Assembly: GCF_014489635.1 (NCBI RefSeq)
Contig: NZ_CP060828.1
Coordinates: 6,904,001-6,968,000 of the forward strand
Length of the DNA stretch: 64,000 nt
Reading direction: 5' to 3'
From: Streptomyces roseirectus
GTDB taxonomy: Bacteria; Actinomycetota; Actinomycetes; Streptomycetales; Streptomycetaceae
Shown here in pieces: positions 10,662-19,591 of this stretch. The first letter of the stretch is position 1. The number at the start of each line of letters is the position of its first letter. The notes under the pieces were generated by a model that worked only from the letters and a program-made list of their open reading frames with translations, was not told where the DNA came from and did not search any database. The position numbers and the translations under genes were made by a program.

Positions 10662-12143
10662 TCACTGAGACCCCCTGAACCCGGGCCCCTCCACGATCAG
10701 CCCCGCCACCAGCGCCCCCGACATGCCCGCGTGCGCCAGCCCGCCGCCGGGGTGCGACCAGCCGCCCACGGTGAACAGGCCCGGCAGCGCGGTCGAGTTG
10801 GCCGGATGCAGCAGACGGCCCTCGCCGGCGGCCAGCGCGGGCGGCGGAATCCGGCCACCTTCCGCACCGGTCGCCGCGGCGACGTCGTCCGGGGTCCGCA
10901 CCTCGCGCCACAGGATCCGCTCACCGAGCCCCGGGACGGCCCGCTCGGCGGCGGCGAGCATCGCCTCCACCGTCCGCTCGTAACCCGCTGCACCGCCCGC
11001 CGGGACCGTCGCCGTCAGCACCATCGCCTCGTGCTCCGCGTCGGGGACCAGCGCAGGGTCGTCCGGGCGCAGGAGGGTGACGGTCGGGGCGGACGGAGGC
11101 GTCGGGGCCGTGCCGAAGAGTGCCGCCAACTCGGCCTCGCGGTCCGGGGCGTGGATGATCGTCCGGTGCGCGGTGCCCTCGGGGCGGGCGCCGCGCACCG
11201 CCAGCAGCACCGTCAGCCGGCTGGGCAGCCCGTGCTGCGGCTGGACCTCACCGGCACCGCGCGCGGGCACGCCGGACAGGCCCGGCGCGGTGCCGGCGAC
11301 GACGAGATCGGCGTCCACGGCGGTGCCGTCCGCGAGTTCCACGCCAGCCGCCCTGCCGTCCTTCTCCACCACCCGTACGACGTCCGCGCCGAACACGAAC
11401 TCCACCCGCCGCGCGAGGCACCGCTCGTACACCGCGCGCGCCAGCTCACGCAGGCCGCCCTTGACGTACCAGGTCCCGAACGCGTGCTCCATGTACGGCA
11501 GGACAGCCGCGCTCGCCGGAGCGGTGCGCGGGTCGAGGCCGTACGCGAGGGCGTGGCTCTCCAGGAGCGCCGTCAGCCGGGCGTCCCGCAGCTCCCACGC
11601 GCCCACCTCGGCCAGCGTGCTCGCCCTGCGGGTGCGCAGCAGCCGCTTGTGCGGCACCGCCGGGTACGGCTCCTTGTCGGCCAGTACGTCCCAGTTGGGC
11701 CACAGCGGCTCCTCCAGCAACGGCCGCCGCGTACGGTCCCACGCCTCCCGCGCGCGCACGAGGAAGTCTCCCCAGCGGGCGCCCGCCCCCGCGCCCAGCG
11801 CTTCGTCCAACGCCGTCACGACCCCGGCGCGCGAGGCGTTGGGCAGCAGGGCCGAACTCCCGTCCCCGAAAAGGTGCTGCGCCGACGGGTCGACCTGGGT
11901 CAGCTCGACCCGGTCCTCCAACGCCTCCTTCCCGGTCTTCACGAACAGGTCCCGCCACACAGCGGGCAACGTCAAGAACCCCGCCCCGGTGTCGAACCCG
12001 AACCCCTCCCGCTCGACCCTCCCCACCGCACCCCCGTACGTCTCCCCCCGCTCGTACACCACCACCCGATGCCCCGCGATCCCCAACCGCGCTGCCGCCG
12101 CCATGGCGCCCATCCCAGCGCCGATCACCACGATCCGTCCCAT
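10662..12143 (-). CDS. Phytoene-desaturase-like FAD oxidoreductase
   Basis: A 493-residue flavin-containing amine oxidase/CrtI-family protein. It opens with the dinucleotide motif VVIGAGMGAMAAAARL and GETYGGAVGRVEREGFGFDTG, and closes with LFTVGGWSHPGGGLAHAGMSG, the C-terminal FAD-binding signature of carotenoid desaturases and all-trans-retinol saturases. No other carotenoid genes are nearby, so the substrate is unknown. ATG at 12143 is chosen because the Rossmann motif starts immediately after it and a TACAGT hexamer lies 7 nt upstream. It converges with the Tyr/Gln-rich membrane protein gene. Confidence 0.85.
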   Translation of the reverse strand: MGRIVVIGAGMGAMAAAARLGIAGHRVVVYERGETYGGAVGRVEREGFGFDTGAGFLTLPAVWRDLFVKTGKEALEDRVELTQVDPSAQHLFGDGSSALLPNASRAGVVTALDEALGAGAGARWGDFLVRAREAWDRTRRPLLEEPLWPNWDVLADKEPYPAVPHKRLLRTRRASTLAEVGAWELRDARLTALLESHALAYGLDPRTAPASAAVLPYMEHAFGTWYVKGGLRELARAVYERCLARRVEFVFGADVVRVVEKDGRAAGVELADGTAVDADLVVAGTAPGLSGVPARGAGEVQPQHGLPSRLTVLLAVRGARPEGTAHRTIIHAPDREAELAALFGTAPTPPSAPTVTLLRPDDPALVPDAEHEAMVLTATVPAGGAAGYERTVEAMLAAAERAVPGLGERILWREVRTPDDVAAATGAEGGRIPPPALAAGEGRLLHPANSTALPGLFTVGGWSHPGGGLAHAGMSGALVAGLIVEGPGFRGSQ

Positions 12144-12653
12144 GCCAGCGACTGTATCGGCCACCACTGACAGCACCGCCGGGAGGGACCGGCCGGACAG
12201 GCCGCGATGGTCGGCCGCGGGGCGTGGGGCGCTGGGCGCGAGGTGCGGGGCGCTGGGCTGATGAGCCTGAGGCAGGGGGGACACGGGGAGGGGCCGGCCG
12301 AGCCGGAGGGGGCTGCGGACGGGTGGTCGCTGACCGAGGCGGTGAGCCGGCCGTTCCCGCCGTCACCCCGCGCGCGGCTCCCGGGCGAGCCGGCCGAGGC
12401 GCGGCAGTACGTCTCGCCCCGCCTCGCGTGCGCACCCCGTGGCGCAGCGGGTCCAGCGCGTCCTGGTTACCTGTCGTGCCACGCGCGTAGACGCTCGCCC
12501 GCCCAGGAACATCACGATCCCCAGCGCGACGTCGTGCCACGCGCGCGTAGACGTTCGGCGGCTCACCCTGCCCCGCCTCCGCCTCCGCCTCCGCCCTCGT
12601 CCTCGCCACCGCCCCCGCCCTCGGCCTGCCGGGCCTCCTTGCCTACGGCCGTC
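12144..12653. other. Gene-free stretch with an imperfect direct repeat
   Basis: About 500 bp between the CrtI-like gene and the DUF4126 gene. Open frames exist on both strands but contain nothing I recognise. A motif GTCGTGCCACGCGCG(CG)TAGACG occurs at 12473-12493 and again, with a 2-bp insertion, at 12531-12553. It could be a decayed gene or plain intergenic DNA. Confidence 0.4.
12151..12156 (-). promoter_or_regulatory. Candidate -10 element for the CrtI-like gene
   Basis: TACAGT on the minus strand lies 7 nt before the ATG at 12143, with no ribosome-binding site in between. The -35 is not convincing. Confidence 0.35.
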
Positions 12654-13331
12654 TCACCCGCCCGCTCCCCACCCCGGTGGGCCGCCCCCGCGGCCGGCCA
12701 GGCGGCGTTCCTCGCGGCGTTGGGCTCGGCGGCGGAGGTAGCGGCGGATGCGGGTGGCGAGGAAGAGGAGGAGAAGGGCGCCGAGAAGGAGGAGGGCGCC
12801 GGCGATGATCGCCGCGGCGGTGGGGTGGAACATCGCGAACGTGAGGATGCCGCCCACGCCCAGGTCCTCCGCGAGGCTCAGCAGGATGTTGCTGAAGGGC
12901 TCGGGGGAGGTGTTGACGGCCATACGCGTGCCCGCCTTGACCGTGTGGCTGGCGAGGGCCGTGGAGCCGCCCAGGAGGCCCGCGGCGACGTCGGAGAGGG
13001 ACCCGGAGTGCCCGGCGAGGAGAGCGCCGACCCACGCGCCCGCGACGGGCCGCACGAGGGTGTGGACGGCGTCCCAGACGGAGTCGACGTAGGGGATCTT
13101 GTCGGCGACGGAGTCGCAGAGGAAGAGCACGCCCGCGATGACCAGCACCTCGGGACGCCGCAGGGTCTCGGGGACGTCGTCGCTCAGTCCCGTCGTACCG
13201 AACACGCCGAGCAGCAGCACCACGGCGTACGCGTTGATGCCGCTGGCCCAGCCGCTCGTGAACACCAGGGGGAGTACCGACACGGACGCGATCGTAACCA
13301 GAGCGCGCCGAGACGGCCTGGGGATGAGCAC
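12654..13331 (-). CDS. DUF4126 membrane protein
   Basis: About 225 residues with four to five hydrophobic segments, for example VLPLVFTSGWASGINAYAVV, VLVIAGVLFLCDSVADKIPY and AAAIIAGALLLLGALLLLFL. It carries the DUF4126 signature of a Gly/Asn-rich first helix and a DSVWDAVHTLVRP-type loop, and ends in an Arg-rich cytoplasmic tail. Function is unknown; the family occurs widely as small inner-membrane proteins. The start is uncertain: GTG at 13331 is a compromise, and GTG at 13283 would begin just before the first helix. Further upstream the frame runs into G-rich intergenic sequence. Confidence 0.75.
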   Translation of the reverse strand: MLIPRPSRRALVTIASVSVLPLVFTSGWASGINAYAVVLLLGVFGTTGLSDDVPETLRRPEVLVIAGVLFLCDSVADKIPYVDSVWDAVHTLVRPVAGAWVGALLAGHSGSLSDVAAGLLGGSTALASHTVKAGTRMAVNTSPEPFSNILLSLAEDLGVGGILTFAMFHPTAAAIIAGALLLLGALLLLFLATRIRRYLRRRAQRREERRLAGRGGGPPGWGAGG

Positions 13332-13693
13332 ACAGCCCTGAGTATCCGTACTCAGTGACGGAGATGAGTACGCGCGCGGATGGGGGCCGACCTGCGTAAA
13401 CGGGAAAGTGGAGGCACGGAAAGGGGCCCGGCGCCGGTACCGCCGACACGGGGCGGCGGAACGGCACCGGCCCCAGACCGCTCCTTCCGCCGGCCCGTTC
13501 GGCGGGAGCGAGGCACGGGGGACCCCTGGGGGGAACGACCGCACGGGGGACCGACGGGGGAAACACGGGGGAGGGGAAACAGGGGGGGAACGGGGGAAAC
13601 GGGGGAGCAGGAGGGAAGCGCCGGTTCGACAGCGGCCCGCGGGGGACGCGGCCACGTCGAACCGGCGCTTTCTGCGTACGCCCGCGCCCCCGC
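13332..13693. other. Intergenic region with a G-tract cluster
   Basis: About 360 bp between the DUF4126 gene and the TetR gene. From about 13505 to 13614 the plus strand has at least eight runs of four to seven G separated by short A/C-containing spacers (such as GGGGGAAAC), so G-quadruplex formation is possible. A long hairpin lies at 13616-13670. No coding sequence is recognised. Confidence 0.6.
13616..13670 (-). terminator. Long hairpin downstream of the TetR gene
   Basis: Arms of 15 bp, AAGCGCCGGTTCGAC and its exact complement, enclose a 25-nt GC-rich loop that can itself fold. It lies 24 bp past the TetR stop on the minus strand and probably terminates that transcript. Confidence 0.75.
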
Positions 13694-14320
13694 CTACAAC
13701 CTCCCGCTCACCCGCCCCTGCAACAACCGCGACAGCGCCGCGTGCACCTCCTCCAGCGACCGCTCCGGCTGGAACGCCTGCCAGTCGAGCGCGGCGACCA
13801 GCACCATCCCGACCAGTGCCGCGGCGGTCAGGGGCACGTCGATCTCGCGCGCGAACTCACCGGCCTCGATCCCCGCGCGCAGGACGCCTTCGACGACGGC
13901 CACGGCCTCCTTGCGGACGACCATGAGCGTGGACTGCCAGGCACGGTTGGTGCGCCACAGCTCGGCGACGTACAGCTGGGTGAACGCGGGATAGCGGTCG
14001 ATGAAGACGAGCCCGGCGCGGATCATCGCGTCCAGGGCGTCGACCTGGCTGCCGCCCGCGCGGACGGAGCCTTCCGCGGCCTCACGCAGGGACGCGGTCA
14101 GCAGGCCCACGCCGTGTCGCAGCAACTCCTCGAAGAGGACGGACTTGCTGGCGAAGTTGTAGTAGACGGTGCCCTTGGCGACGCCCGCGCGCTCGGCGAT
14201 CTCGTCGACCGTGGTGGCCGAGAAACCCTGCTCGGCGATGAGCGTGACGGCCGCCTCGTAGAGCTTCTGCCGAGTGGCCTCGCGGCGGGTGCCACCGCCC
14301 GACGTGGTGCTGCTTTCCAT
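13694..14320 (-). CDS. TetR-family transcriptional regulator
   Basis: A 208-residue repressor-type protein. The N-terminal helix-turn-helix (about residues 14-60) reads LYEAAVTLIAEQGFSATTVD then EIAERAGVAKGTVYYNFASK, textbook TetR. The C-terminal ligand-binding half is helical, and its effector cannot be predicted. It is divergent from the HEPN protein gene, so it may regulate that gene or itself. ATG at 14320 gives a short N-terminal arm; GTG at 14335 would add five residues and has a slightly better upstream GGGGG. Confidence 0.9.
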   Translation of the reverse strand: MESSTTSGGGTRREATRQKLYEAAVTLIAEQGFSATTVDEIAERAGVAKGTVYYNFASKSVLFEELLRHGVGLLTASLREAAEGSVRAGGSQVDALDAMIRAGLVFIDRYPAFTQLYVAELWRTNRAWQSTLMVVRKEAVAVVEGVLRAGIEAGEFAREIDVPLTAAALVGMVLVAALDWQAFQPERSLEEVHAALSRLLQGRVSGRL

Positions 14321-14521
14321 GGCGTCGATTCTCACAGGTACGAGACCCCCCGCAGGGCCGCTTCGGCGATCGGGCCGGAGCCGGGACGAGGTCTTTACCG
14401 ATACGTCCGTTCGAACCCTTGATCGAGGCAAAAGGCCAGGTCAGAACGGATTGTCAGTGGTGTGCCGCACGATGGACACATACGGCCACAGCGCCGTCAC
14501 CCAGACGACAGGAGGTTCGTC

Positions 14522-15073
14522 ATGGCCAGCTATCAGGCGGCAGCCGCGCACCGGCGCCGCGCCACCGGCCCTGCCCCCTCACTGCCCGGCCCGGCGAGCG
14601 ACGTGCACCCCGTCCTCCGCCGGGCCACGGCTCCACCCGCCGCGCTGGACCTGCTGGAGCAGGCCCGCGCGGGCCTGGAGGAGGCCGCCGTCCTCGAAAC
14701 CCCCAACGAGCGGTACGCCACGGCGCACCTCGCCGCACTGCGTACGGCAGCCGCCGTCCTCGCCGCCCGTGCCCGTCCCGACGTCTCCTCGGGGCGCAGG
14801 CCCCGGATCCGCAGCGCCTGGGAACTGCTGCCCGAGATCGCTCCCGAACTCGCCGAGTGGAGCGCCCACTTCGCGGCCGGCGCGGCCCGGCGCGCCCGCG
14901 CGGAGGCGGGCATCCAGAACGCGGCCTCCCCACGCGACGCCGGCGACCTCATACGCGACGTCTCGATGTTCCTGCGGCTCGTCGAACGCATGCTGGTCCT
15001 CCAGCCGGTCCTGCCCCGCCCCCGCCCGGACGGCGGCCCGGAGGACGGCAGAGAGGTCCCGCACGCGGGGTGA
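14522..15073 (+). CDS. SAV_6107-family HEPN-domain protein
   Basis: A 183-residue, mostly helical, Ala/Arg-rich protein matching the Streptomyces family named after SAV_6107, assigned to the HEPN superfamily. Helices include PPAALDLLEQARAGLEEAAV, RYATAHLAALRTAAAVLAA and DLIRDVSMFLRLVERMLVL. Members are usually of unknown function; some HEPN proteins are RNases or toxins. An R-x4-H arrangement occurs in RYATAH, but in the second helix rather than the usual catalytic position. ATG at 14522 follows an excellent AGGAGG. It lies divergently from the TetR gene and upstream of the methyltransferase. Confidence 0.82.
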   Translation: MASYQAAAAHRRRATGPAPSLPGPASDVHPVLRRATAPPAALDLLEQARAGLEEAAVLETPNERYATAHLAALRTAAAVLAARARPDVSSGRRPRIRSAWELLPEIAPELAEWSAHFAAGAARRARAEAGIQNAASPRDAGDLIRDVSMFLRLVERMLVLQPVLPRPRPDGGPEDGREVPHAG

Positions 15074-15090
15074 CGCCTCGCCCGAGGGCC

Positions 15091-15128
15091 GGGCACGGCG
15101 CGGCGGGCCCTCCCGCACCGCCGTGCCC
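15091..15128 (+). terminator. Hairpin after the HEPN gene
   Basis: A 10-bp perfect stem (GGGCACGGCG with its complement) and an 18-nt loop containing a further GGG/CCC pairing, 17 bp past the stop. No T-run follows. Confidence 0.55.
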
Positions 15129-15285
15129 GCCCCGGCCGGGCGAGGGGGCCGGACGAGGCGGCGGGGCCGGGCGAGGCAATAGGGTGGACGCGCATGCAGC
15201 TCCCGCCCCGGGGATCCCGGTGGGAGGGGGTGTCCGTCTGCTCCGCCGGCCGAAGTGGCGGGGCCGCGTCGAGGAGTCAGCTGTC

Positions 15286-16104
15286 GTGTCGGATCCGTTG
15301 CGTTCACCCGTCTCGAAGGAACGTCCGCAGACAGGGGCGCTGGGGAGCGACCCGGCCCGACCGCGCTCGTCGCTGCGCACCGCCGTGGTGTGGGAGGTGC
15401 TTCAGGAGGCGCTGGAGCGCCGCGTGAAGGGCAGCGGACGCGAGAGCCTGGACGTCCTCGACGCCGGGGGCGGCAGCGGGAACTTCGCCGTGCCGCTCGC
15501 CCGCCTCGGGCACCGCGTGACCGTCGTCGACCCCAGTCCCAATGCCCTGTTCGCCCTGGAGCGCCGCGCGGCCGAGACGGACGTCGCCGACCGCGTACGC
15601 GGCGTGCAGGGGGACGCCGGCGGGCTCTTCGACGTCGTCGAGCGGGGCGCCTACGACGCCGTCCTGTGCCACGGCGTCCTGGAGTACGTCGACGACCCGG
15701 CGGACGGCGTCCGCAACGTGGTCGCCGCCCTGCGTGAGGACGGCGTGCTCAGCCTCCTCGCGGCGGGCCTCGGCGGCGCCGTCCTCGCGCGGGCCCTCGC
15801 CGGGCACTTCACGGAGGCCCGGCAGGCGCTCACGGACCCGGCCGGCCGCTGGGGCGAGGGCGACCCGGTGCCCCGGCGCTTCACCGCCGACCAGCTCACG
15901 GACCTGGTGGAGGGCGCGGGCCTCGCCGTCGGCGCGGTCCACGGTGTCCGGATCTTCGCCGATCTCGTCCCCGGCGTCCTCGTCGACACCGAGCCCGGCG
16001 CCCTGGAGGCGCTGCTGAGGCTGGAGGAGGCGGCGGCGGAACTGGCCGCCTTCCACGCCGTCGCGACCCAGCTCCACGTCCTCGCCGAGACCCGGCCGAG
16101 CTGA
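15286..16104 (+). CDS. Class I SAM-dependent methyltransferase
   Basis: A 272-residue protein with motif I LDVLDAGGGSGNFAVPLA, an acidic motif II residue in VTVVDPSP, and a motif with YDAVLCHGVLEYVDDPADGV typical of the UbiE/SmtA-like group. The substrate is unknown. A middle segment (EARQALTDPAGRWGEGDPVP then RRFTADQL) recalls the SmtA/CmoM-type tRNA-modification methyltransferases. GTG at 15286 is preceded by GAGGAG at a 9-nt spacing and gives a sensible N terminus. It belongs to a conserved actinobacterial neighbourhood flanking the division genes. Confidence 0.88.
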   Translation: MSDPLRSPVSKERPQTGALGSDPARPRSSLRTAVVWEVLQEALERRVKGSGRESLDVLDAGGGSGNFAVPLARLGHRVTVVDPSPNALFALERRAAETDVADRVRGVQGDAGGLFDVVERGAYDAVLCHGVLEYVDDPADGVRNVVAALREDGVLSLLAAGLGGAVLARALAGHFTEARQALTDPAGRWGEGDPVPRRFTADQLTDLVEGAGLAVGAVHGVRIFADLVPGVLVDTEPGALEALLRLEEAAAELAAFHAVATQLHVLAETRPS

Positions 16105-16389
16105 CCGCGTCCCAGCTCGCGTCTTTACTCTGGCTTGATCAAGGTCCCGGCCGTGATGGAGTACGCCACAGGCCCTCCGTTCGGGCGCTGTGCGCCGTAT
16201 GATCGAGGCAGACCGTTCCGGCATGACGGGTCGGTTGCTGGGGAATGGAAGCCTCAGCGGACCGGGACGCTCTTGACGGGTTCCGGTTGGCCAATTGGCG
16301 TAGAGGGGCGGGTTTCACGGGGGCGATTCCCTGCCTATCCTGAAGGGACCCCCGGGTCGCCCCGGCGACTGCACGATGAGGAGGACGCC

Positions 16390-16785
16390 GTGCCGCTCTC
16401 GGAGCACGAGCAGCGAATGCTTGAGCAGATGGAGCGAGCGCTGTACGCCGAAGACCCCAAGTTCGCGACAGCGCTTGAGGGAAGCGGGCTGCGGACGTAC
16501 ACCCGGCGACGGGTCTACCAGGCGGTCGCGGGCTTCCTCGTAGGTATCGCGCTCCTCATGGCCGGTATGGTCGCCCAGCAGGTCTGGCTCAGCGTGGTCG
16601 GGTTCCTCGTCATGCTGGGATGTGCCGTGCTCGCCGTGACCGGTTGGCGCAAGGCCCCCAAGCCGGGCGAGCAGCCCGCGGGAGGCGGACCCCAGGCCCG
16701 CCACCAGCCCCGGTCGAGGCGTTCCGTGATGGACCGCATCGAACAGCGCTGGCAGCGCCGCCGCGACGAGCAGCAGGGCCAGTGA
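16390..16785 (+). CDS. DUF3040 membrane protein
   Basis: A 131-residue protein starting VPLSEHEQRMLEQMERALYA, the hallmark of DUF3040. Two membrane helices lie at about residues 42-85 (AVAGFLVGIALLMAGMVA and LSVVGFLVMLGCAVLAV). A basic, Gln-rich cytoplasmic tail ends RIEQRWQRRRDEQQGQ. The family is actinobacterial and usually encoded near the dcw cluster; its function is unknown. GTG at 16390 has AGGAGG just upstream. The roughly 285 bp before it contain no recognisable gene and may hold its promoter. Confidence 0.9.
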   Translation: MPLSEHEQRMLEQMERALYAEDPKFATALEGSGLRTYTRRRVYQAVAGFLVGIALLMAGMVAQQVWLSVVGFLVMLGCAVLAVTGWRKAPKPGEQPAGGGPQARHQPRSRRSVMDRIEQRWQRRRDEQQGQ

Positions 16786-16833
16786 TCCCGGCCGCTCCGT
16801 AGCGCCTACAACTCCCAGACGGACCAGAGCACA

Positions 16834-16869
16834 GCTGAGGGGGCCACCCACGCGGATGGCCCCCTCAGC
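16834..16869 (+). terminator. Hairpin terminator after the DUF3040 gene
   Basis: A perfect 13-bp stem (GCTGAGGGGGCCA with its complement) and a 10-nt loop, 48 bp past the stop, between convergent transcription units. Confidence 0.85.
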
Positions 16870-17049
16870 CATACGCCCCACAACCCCGTCCCTCTTTCGT
16901 GCGGCACCGACTAGCGCGGCGACGCCCTCCCGAGTGAGCACCCACCCCGCAGGAACGGGACGCCACGGGTGAGGCCCGCCGGAGCCCCCGCGAGCACGCG
17001 CGAACCCCGCGAGGGGGCAGGGGCGGCAGGTGGCCGCACACACCGAGGA

Positions 17050-17078
17050 CCGCCGCAGTGCCCGAAGCACCACGGCGG
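17050..17078 (-). terminator. Hairpin downstream of the transglutaminase gene
   Basis: CCGCCG and CGGCGG pair outside a 2-nt internal loop; GTGC and GCAC pair inside, with a CCGAA loop. It sits 14 bp beyond the operon's last stop codon on the minus strand. Confidence 0.6.
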
Positions 17079-17092
17079 CCCCCGGAACAGCC

Positions 17093-19591
17093 TCAGCCGC
17101 CCTGCTGCTGCCCCCGCTGCGCCCACGGCAGCCGCTGGGCCAGTTCGGTCCAGCGGGCCGCCCAGGACGCCTTGAGGGCGGTCCAGCGATCCATGAGGTC
17201 CCACATCGCCCGGACGGCGGAACGGGGGGCGACCAGGGCGCGCAGGCGGACCGGGAAGGCCGCGCGGGCGCGCAGTGCGGAGCGGACCGCGCGGACCTCG
17301 TCCGCGAGACCGGGCTCCGCGTGGGGACGCGGGGAGAACAGCACCTGCTCCACCGCGCCGGCGACCCGGTGCACCGACCGCGCAGCCGGCTCCTCCAGCT
17401 CACCGAGACGCACGATCCGCTCGGCCGCCCGCCGGGGCGTGAGCGCGTCGTCCGGCACGATGCCGAAGTCCCAGGCCGTGTCGGTCAGTTCCTGCCACAC
17501 CGCGAGGACGTACGCGACGGCCGCCTCACCGGCCCGCACCGACGGATCCTCGTCCGGCGCCAGCGGATCACCCACGGCACCCTGCGGTCCCGCGCGCTCC
17601 GGCCCGCCCGCCCCGGTGTGCCGGGCCGACGCCAGCCGCACCGACCGGCGCCGCAGCCGCCACACCATCGGCAGCAGGGGCACCGAGACCACCAGCACGG
17701 CCAGCAGCGACCACCAGGCCACCTGGTACCAGGGAGTGCCCCCGCCACCGCCCGTCGCCTGGCCCAGCGGCGGCGTGCTCGCGCAGCCGTTCTCCTTGCG
17801 CTCCACCGCCGAGCACGTGGCGCTCGCCGAGGGCGCCGCCGACGGAGCCGCGCTCGCCGAGGCCGAGATCTCCGGCTGGGCCGGAAGCGACGTGTCCGAG
17901 GTGTCCGGCAGCGTGTAGGACGGCGTCGAACCGCGCGTCGGCGTCGGCTCGAAGCGCGTCCAGCCGACGCCCTCGAAGTACAGCTCCGGCCACGCGTGCG
18001 CGTCCCTGAGGCTCACCTCGACCGTGCCGTTGCCCTGCGGAGTCCCTGGCGCGAAGCCGACCGCGACCCGCGCCGGGATGCCCAGCGTGCGGGCCATGGC
18101 CGCCATCGCGAACGAGTAGTGGACGCAGAAGCCCTGCTTGTCCCGCAGGAACCGGGCGATCGCGTCCGGGCCCGTGCCGACGTCGACCTGCGTGTCGTAC
18201 TGGAAGCCGCCGGTCACCGCGAAGTAGTCCTGGAGTGCGACCGCCTTCGCGTAGTCCGACTCGGCGCCCCGCGTGATCCGGCGGGCCTCCTGCCACACCA
18301 GCTGGGGCAGCGCGGCCGGAACCTCGGTGTAGTTGCCCAGGATCGACGAGCGCGCCACGGGCGCCGCCGCGAGCTGCTGGGCCGTCGGCCGCACCTCCAG
18401 GCTGTTGACCTGGTACGTCAGCCCGCGGGTGTTCTGGCCGTGGTCGCCGACGAGCGTCATGCCCTCCGGCTCGAACCGCCAGTTGCCGTCGATGCGCACG
18501 CCGCTCGGCGGGTACGGCATCGGCAGCCAGTCCTGCGCGTACCAGTCGGCGGCCGTGATCTGGGTGGTGATCTGCGTCCGCTTCACGTCGGAGCGCAGGC
18601 CCGTCGGCGTCGGGAAGTCCCGGGGGACCTCCTGGATGCGCTTGCGGGACGGGCGCCAGGTGGTGCCGTCGAAGTCGTCCAGGGAGACGATCCGCAGGTA
18701 CATGTCCGACAGGTCGTTGGAGTTCGTCCGGACCGTCAGGACCGTGCGGTCCTGGTCCACGTTCAGGCTGTCGCGCAGCGAGACCAGCGGGTTGACGGCG
18801 GAGATCGTGCCCCCGCCGCCGTTCCCCACGCCCGCGCCCGCCGCCGTGCCGTCCAGCAGGCCGCCCTGGATCGCGGGCAGCGGCAGCAGCGGCACCACCA
18901 GGGCGACGCCGAGGGCGGCCAGGCCGATCCGCCGGCCCGTGCGTACCGGGGCCACCGGGCCCTCCGCCGCGCCGGGACCGCCGGGTCCGCGCGGGGCGCC
19001 GCCGAAGACGCGGCCCCACTGGGACAGCCGCTCCCGGCCCTCGGCGAGCAGCAGCATCAGGTAGCCGGCCGCCGCGACCAGGAACCACAGCCAGTCCGAG
19101 CCGCCGTTCGACAGCCCCGCCGCCACCGAGTACAGGGCGAGCAGCGGCAGGCCCGCCGGGGCCGCGTTGCGGAAGGTCACCGCGAGGGTGTCGACCAGCA
19201 GGCCGATCACCAGGACCCCGCCGATCAGCATCAGCCGGATGCCGTCGGACAGGGGCGCCGGGATCGCGTACCGGCTCACGTCGTCCCCGCCCGCCTGGAA
19301 CAGGTCCGCGAAGCGCGTGACGGCCTCCGGGCCCGGGACGATCCCGGCCAGGGCCTGCTCACGGGCGAAGACCAGGGTCAGCAGCAGGACCGTCACCAGC
19401 GCCTGCGCGGCCACCGTCAGCGGGCGGGCCAGCGGGACCCGGCGGGCCGCCGCGCCCACGCCCGCCTGGACGAGCAGCAGCAGCGCCGCCTGGAGGAACC
19501 ACGAGCTGCGGTCGACCAGGGGCAGCAGGGCGGTCGCCGCCATCAGCGTCGCCGCCGCGGAGCACAGCGTCAGTCTTGCCCGCCCGCTCAT
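17093..19591 (-). CDS. TgpA-like transglutaminase-domain membrane protein
   Basis: An 832-residue protein. The N-terminal half has about six membrane helices (to roughly residue 240), followed by an external transglutaminase-like domain. The catalytic Cys is in KQGFCVHYSFAMAAMARTLG, the His in LRDAHAWPELYF and the Asp/Glu region in WTRFEPTP. One more helix (VAWWSLLAVLVVSVPLLP) precedes a C-terminal DUF4129-like tail. The family resembles Pseudomonas TgpA; its substrate is not known. ATG at 19591 overlaps the DUF58 stop as ATGA, so it is the last gene of the MoxR-DUF58-transglutaminase operon. An extracytoplasmic wall or protein-modifying role is inferred. Confidence 0.92.
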   Translation of the reverse strand: MSGRARLTLCSAAATLMAATALLPLVDRSSWFLQAALLLLVQAGVGAAARRVPLARPLTVAAQALVTVLLLTLVFAREQALAGIVPGPEAVTRFADLFQAGGDDVSRYAIPAPLSDGIRLMLIGGVLVIGLLVDTLAVTFRNAAPAGLPLLALYSVAAGLSNGGSDWLWFLVAAAGYLMLLLAEGRERLSQWGRVFGGAPRGPGGPGAAEGPVAPVRTGRRIGLAALGVALVVPLLPLPAIQGGLLDGTAAGAGVGNGGGGTISAVNPLVSLRDSLNVDQDRTVLTVRTNSNDLSDMYLRIVSLDDFDGTTWRPSRKRIQEVPRDFPTPTGLRSDVKRTQITTQITAADWYAQDWLPMPYPPSGVRIDGNWRFEPEGMTLVGDHGQNTRGLTYQVNSLEVRPTAQQLAAAPVARSSILGNYTEVPAALPQLVWQEARRITRGAESDYAKAVALQDYFAVTGGFQYDTQVDVGTGPDAIARFLRDKQGFCVHYSFAMAAMARTLGIPARVAVGFAPGTPQGNGTVEVSLRDAHAWPELYFEGVGWTRFEPTPTRGSTPSYTLPDTSDTSLPAQPEISASASAAPSAAPSASATCSAVERKENGCASTPPLGQATGGGGGTPWYQVAWWSLLAVLVVSVPLLPMVWRLRRRSVRLASARHTGAGGPERAGPQGAVGDPLAPDEDPSVRAGEAAVAYVLAVWQELTDTAWDFGIVPDDALTPRRAAERIVRLGELEEPAARSVHRVAGAVEQVLFSPRPHAEPGLADEVRAVRSALRARAAFPVRLRALVAPRSAVRAMWDLMDRWTALKASWAARWTELAQRLPWAQRGQQQGG

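Noticed and set aside
12363..12566. Small minus-strand frame containing WHDVALGIVMFLGG
   Set aside because: No ribosome-binding site, no recognised family, and an imperfect internal direct repeat suggests decay or intergenic origin.
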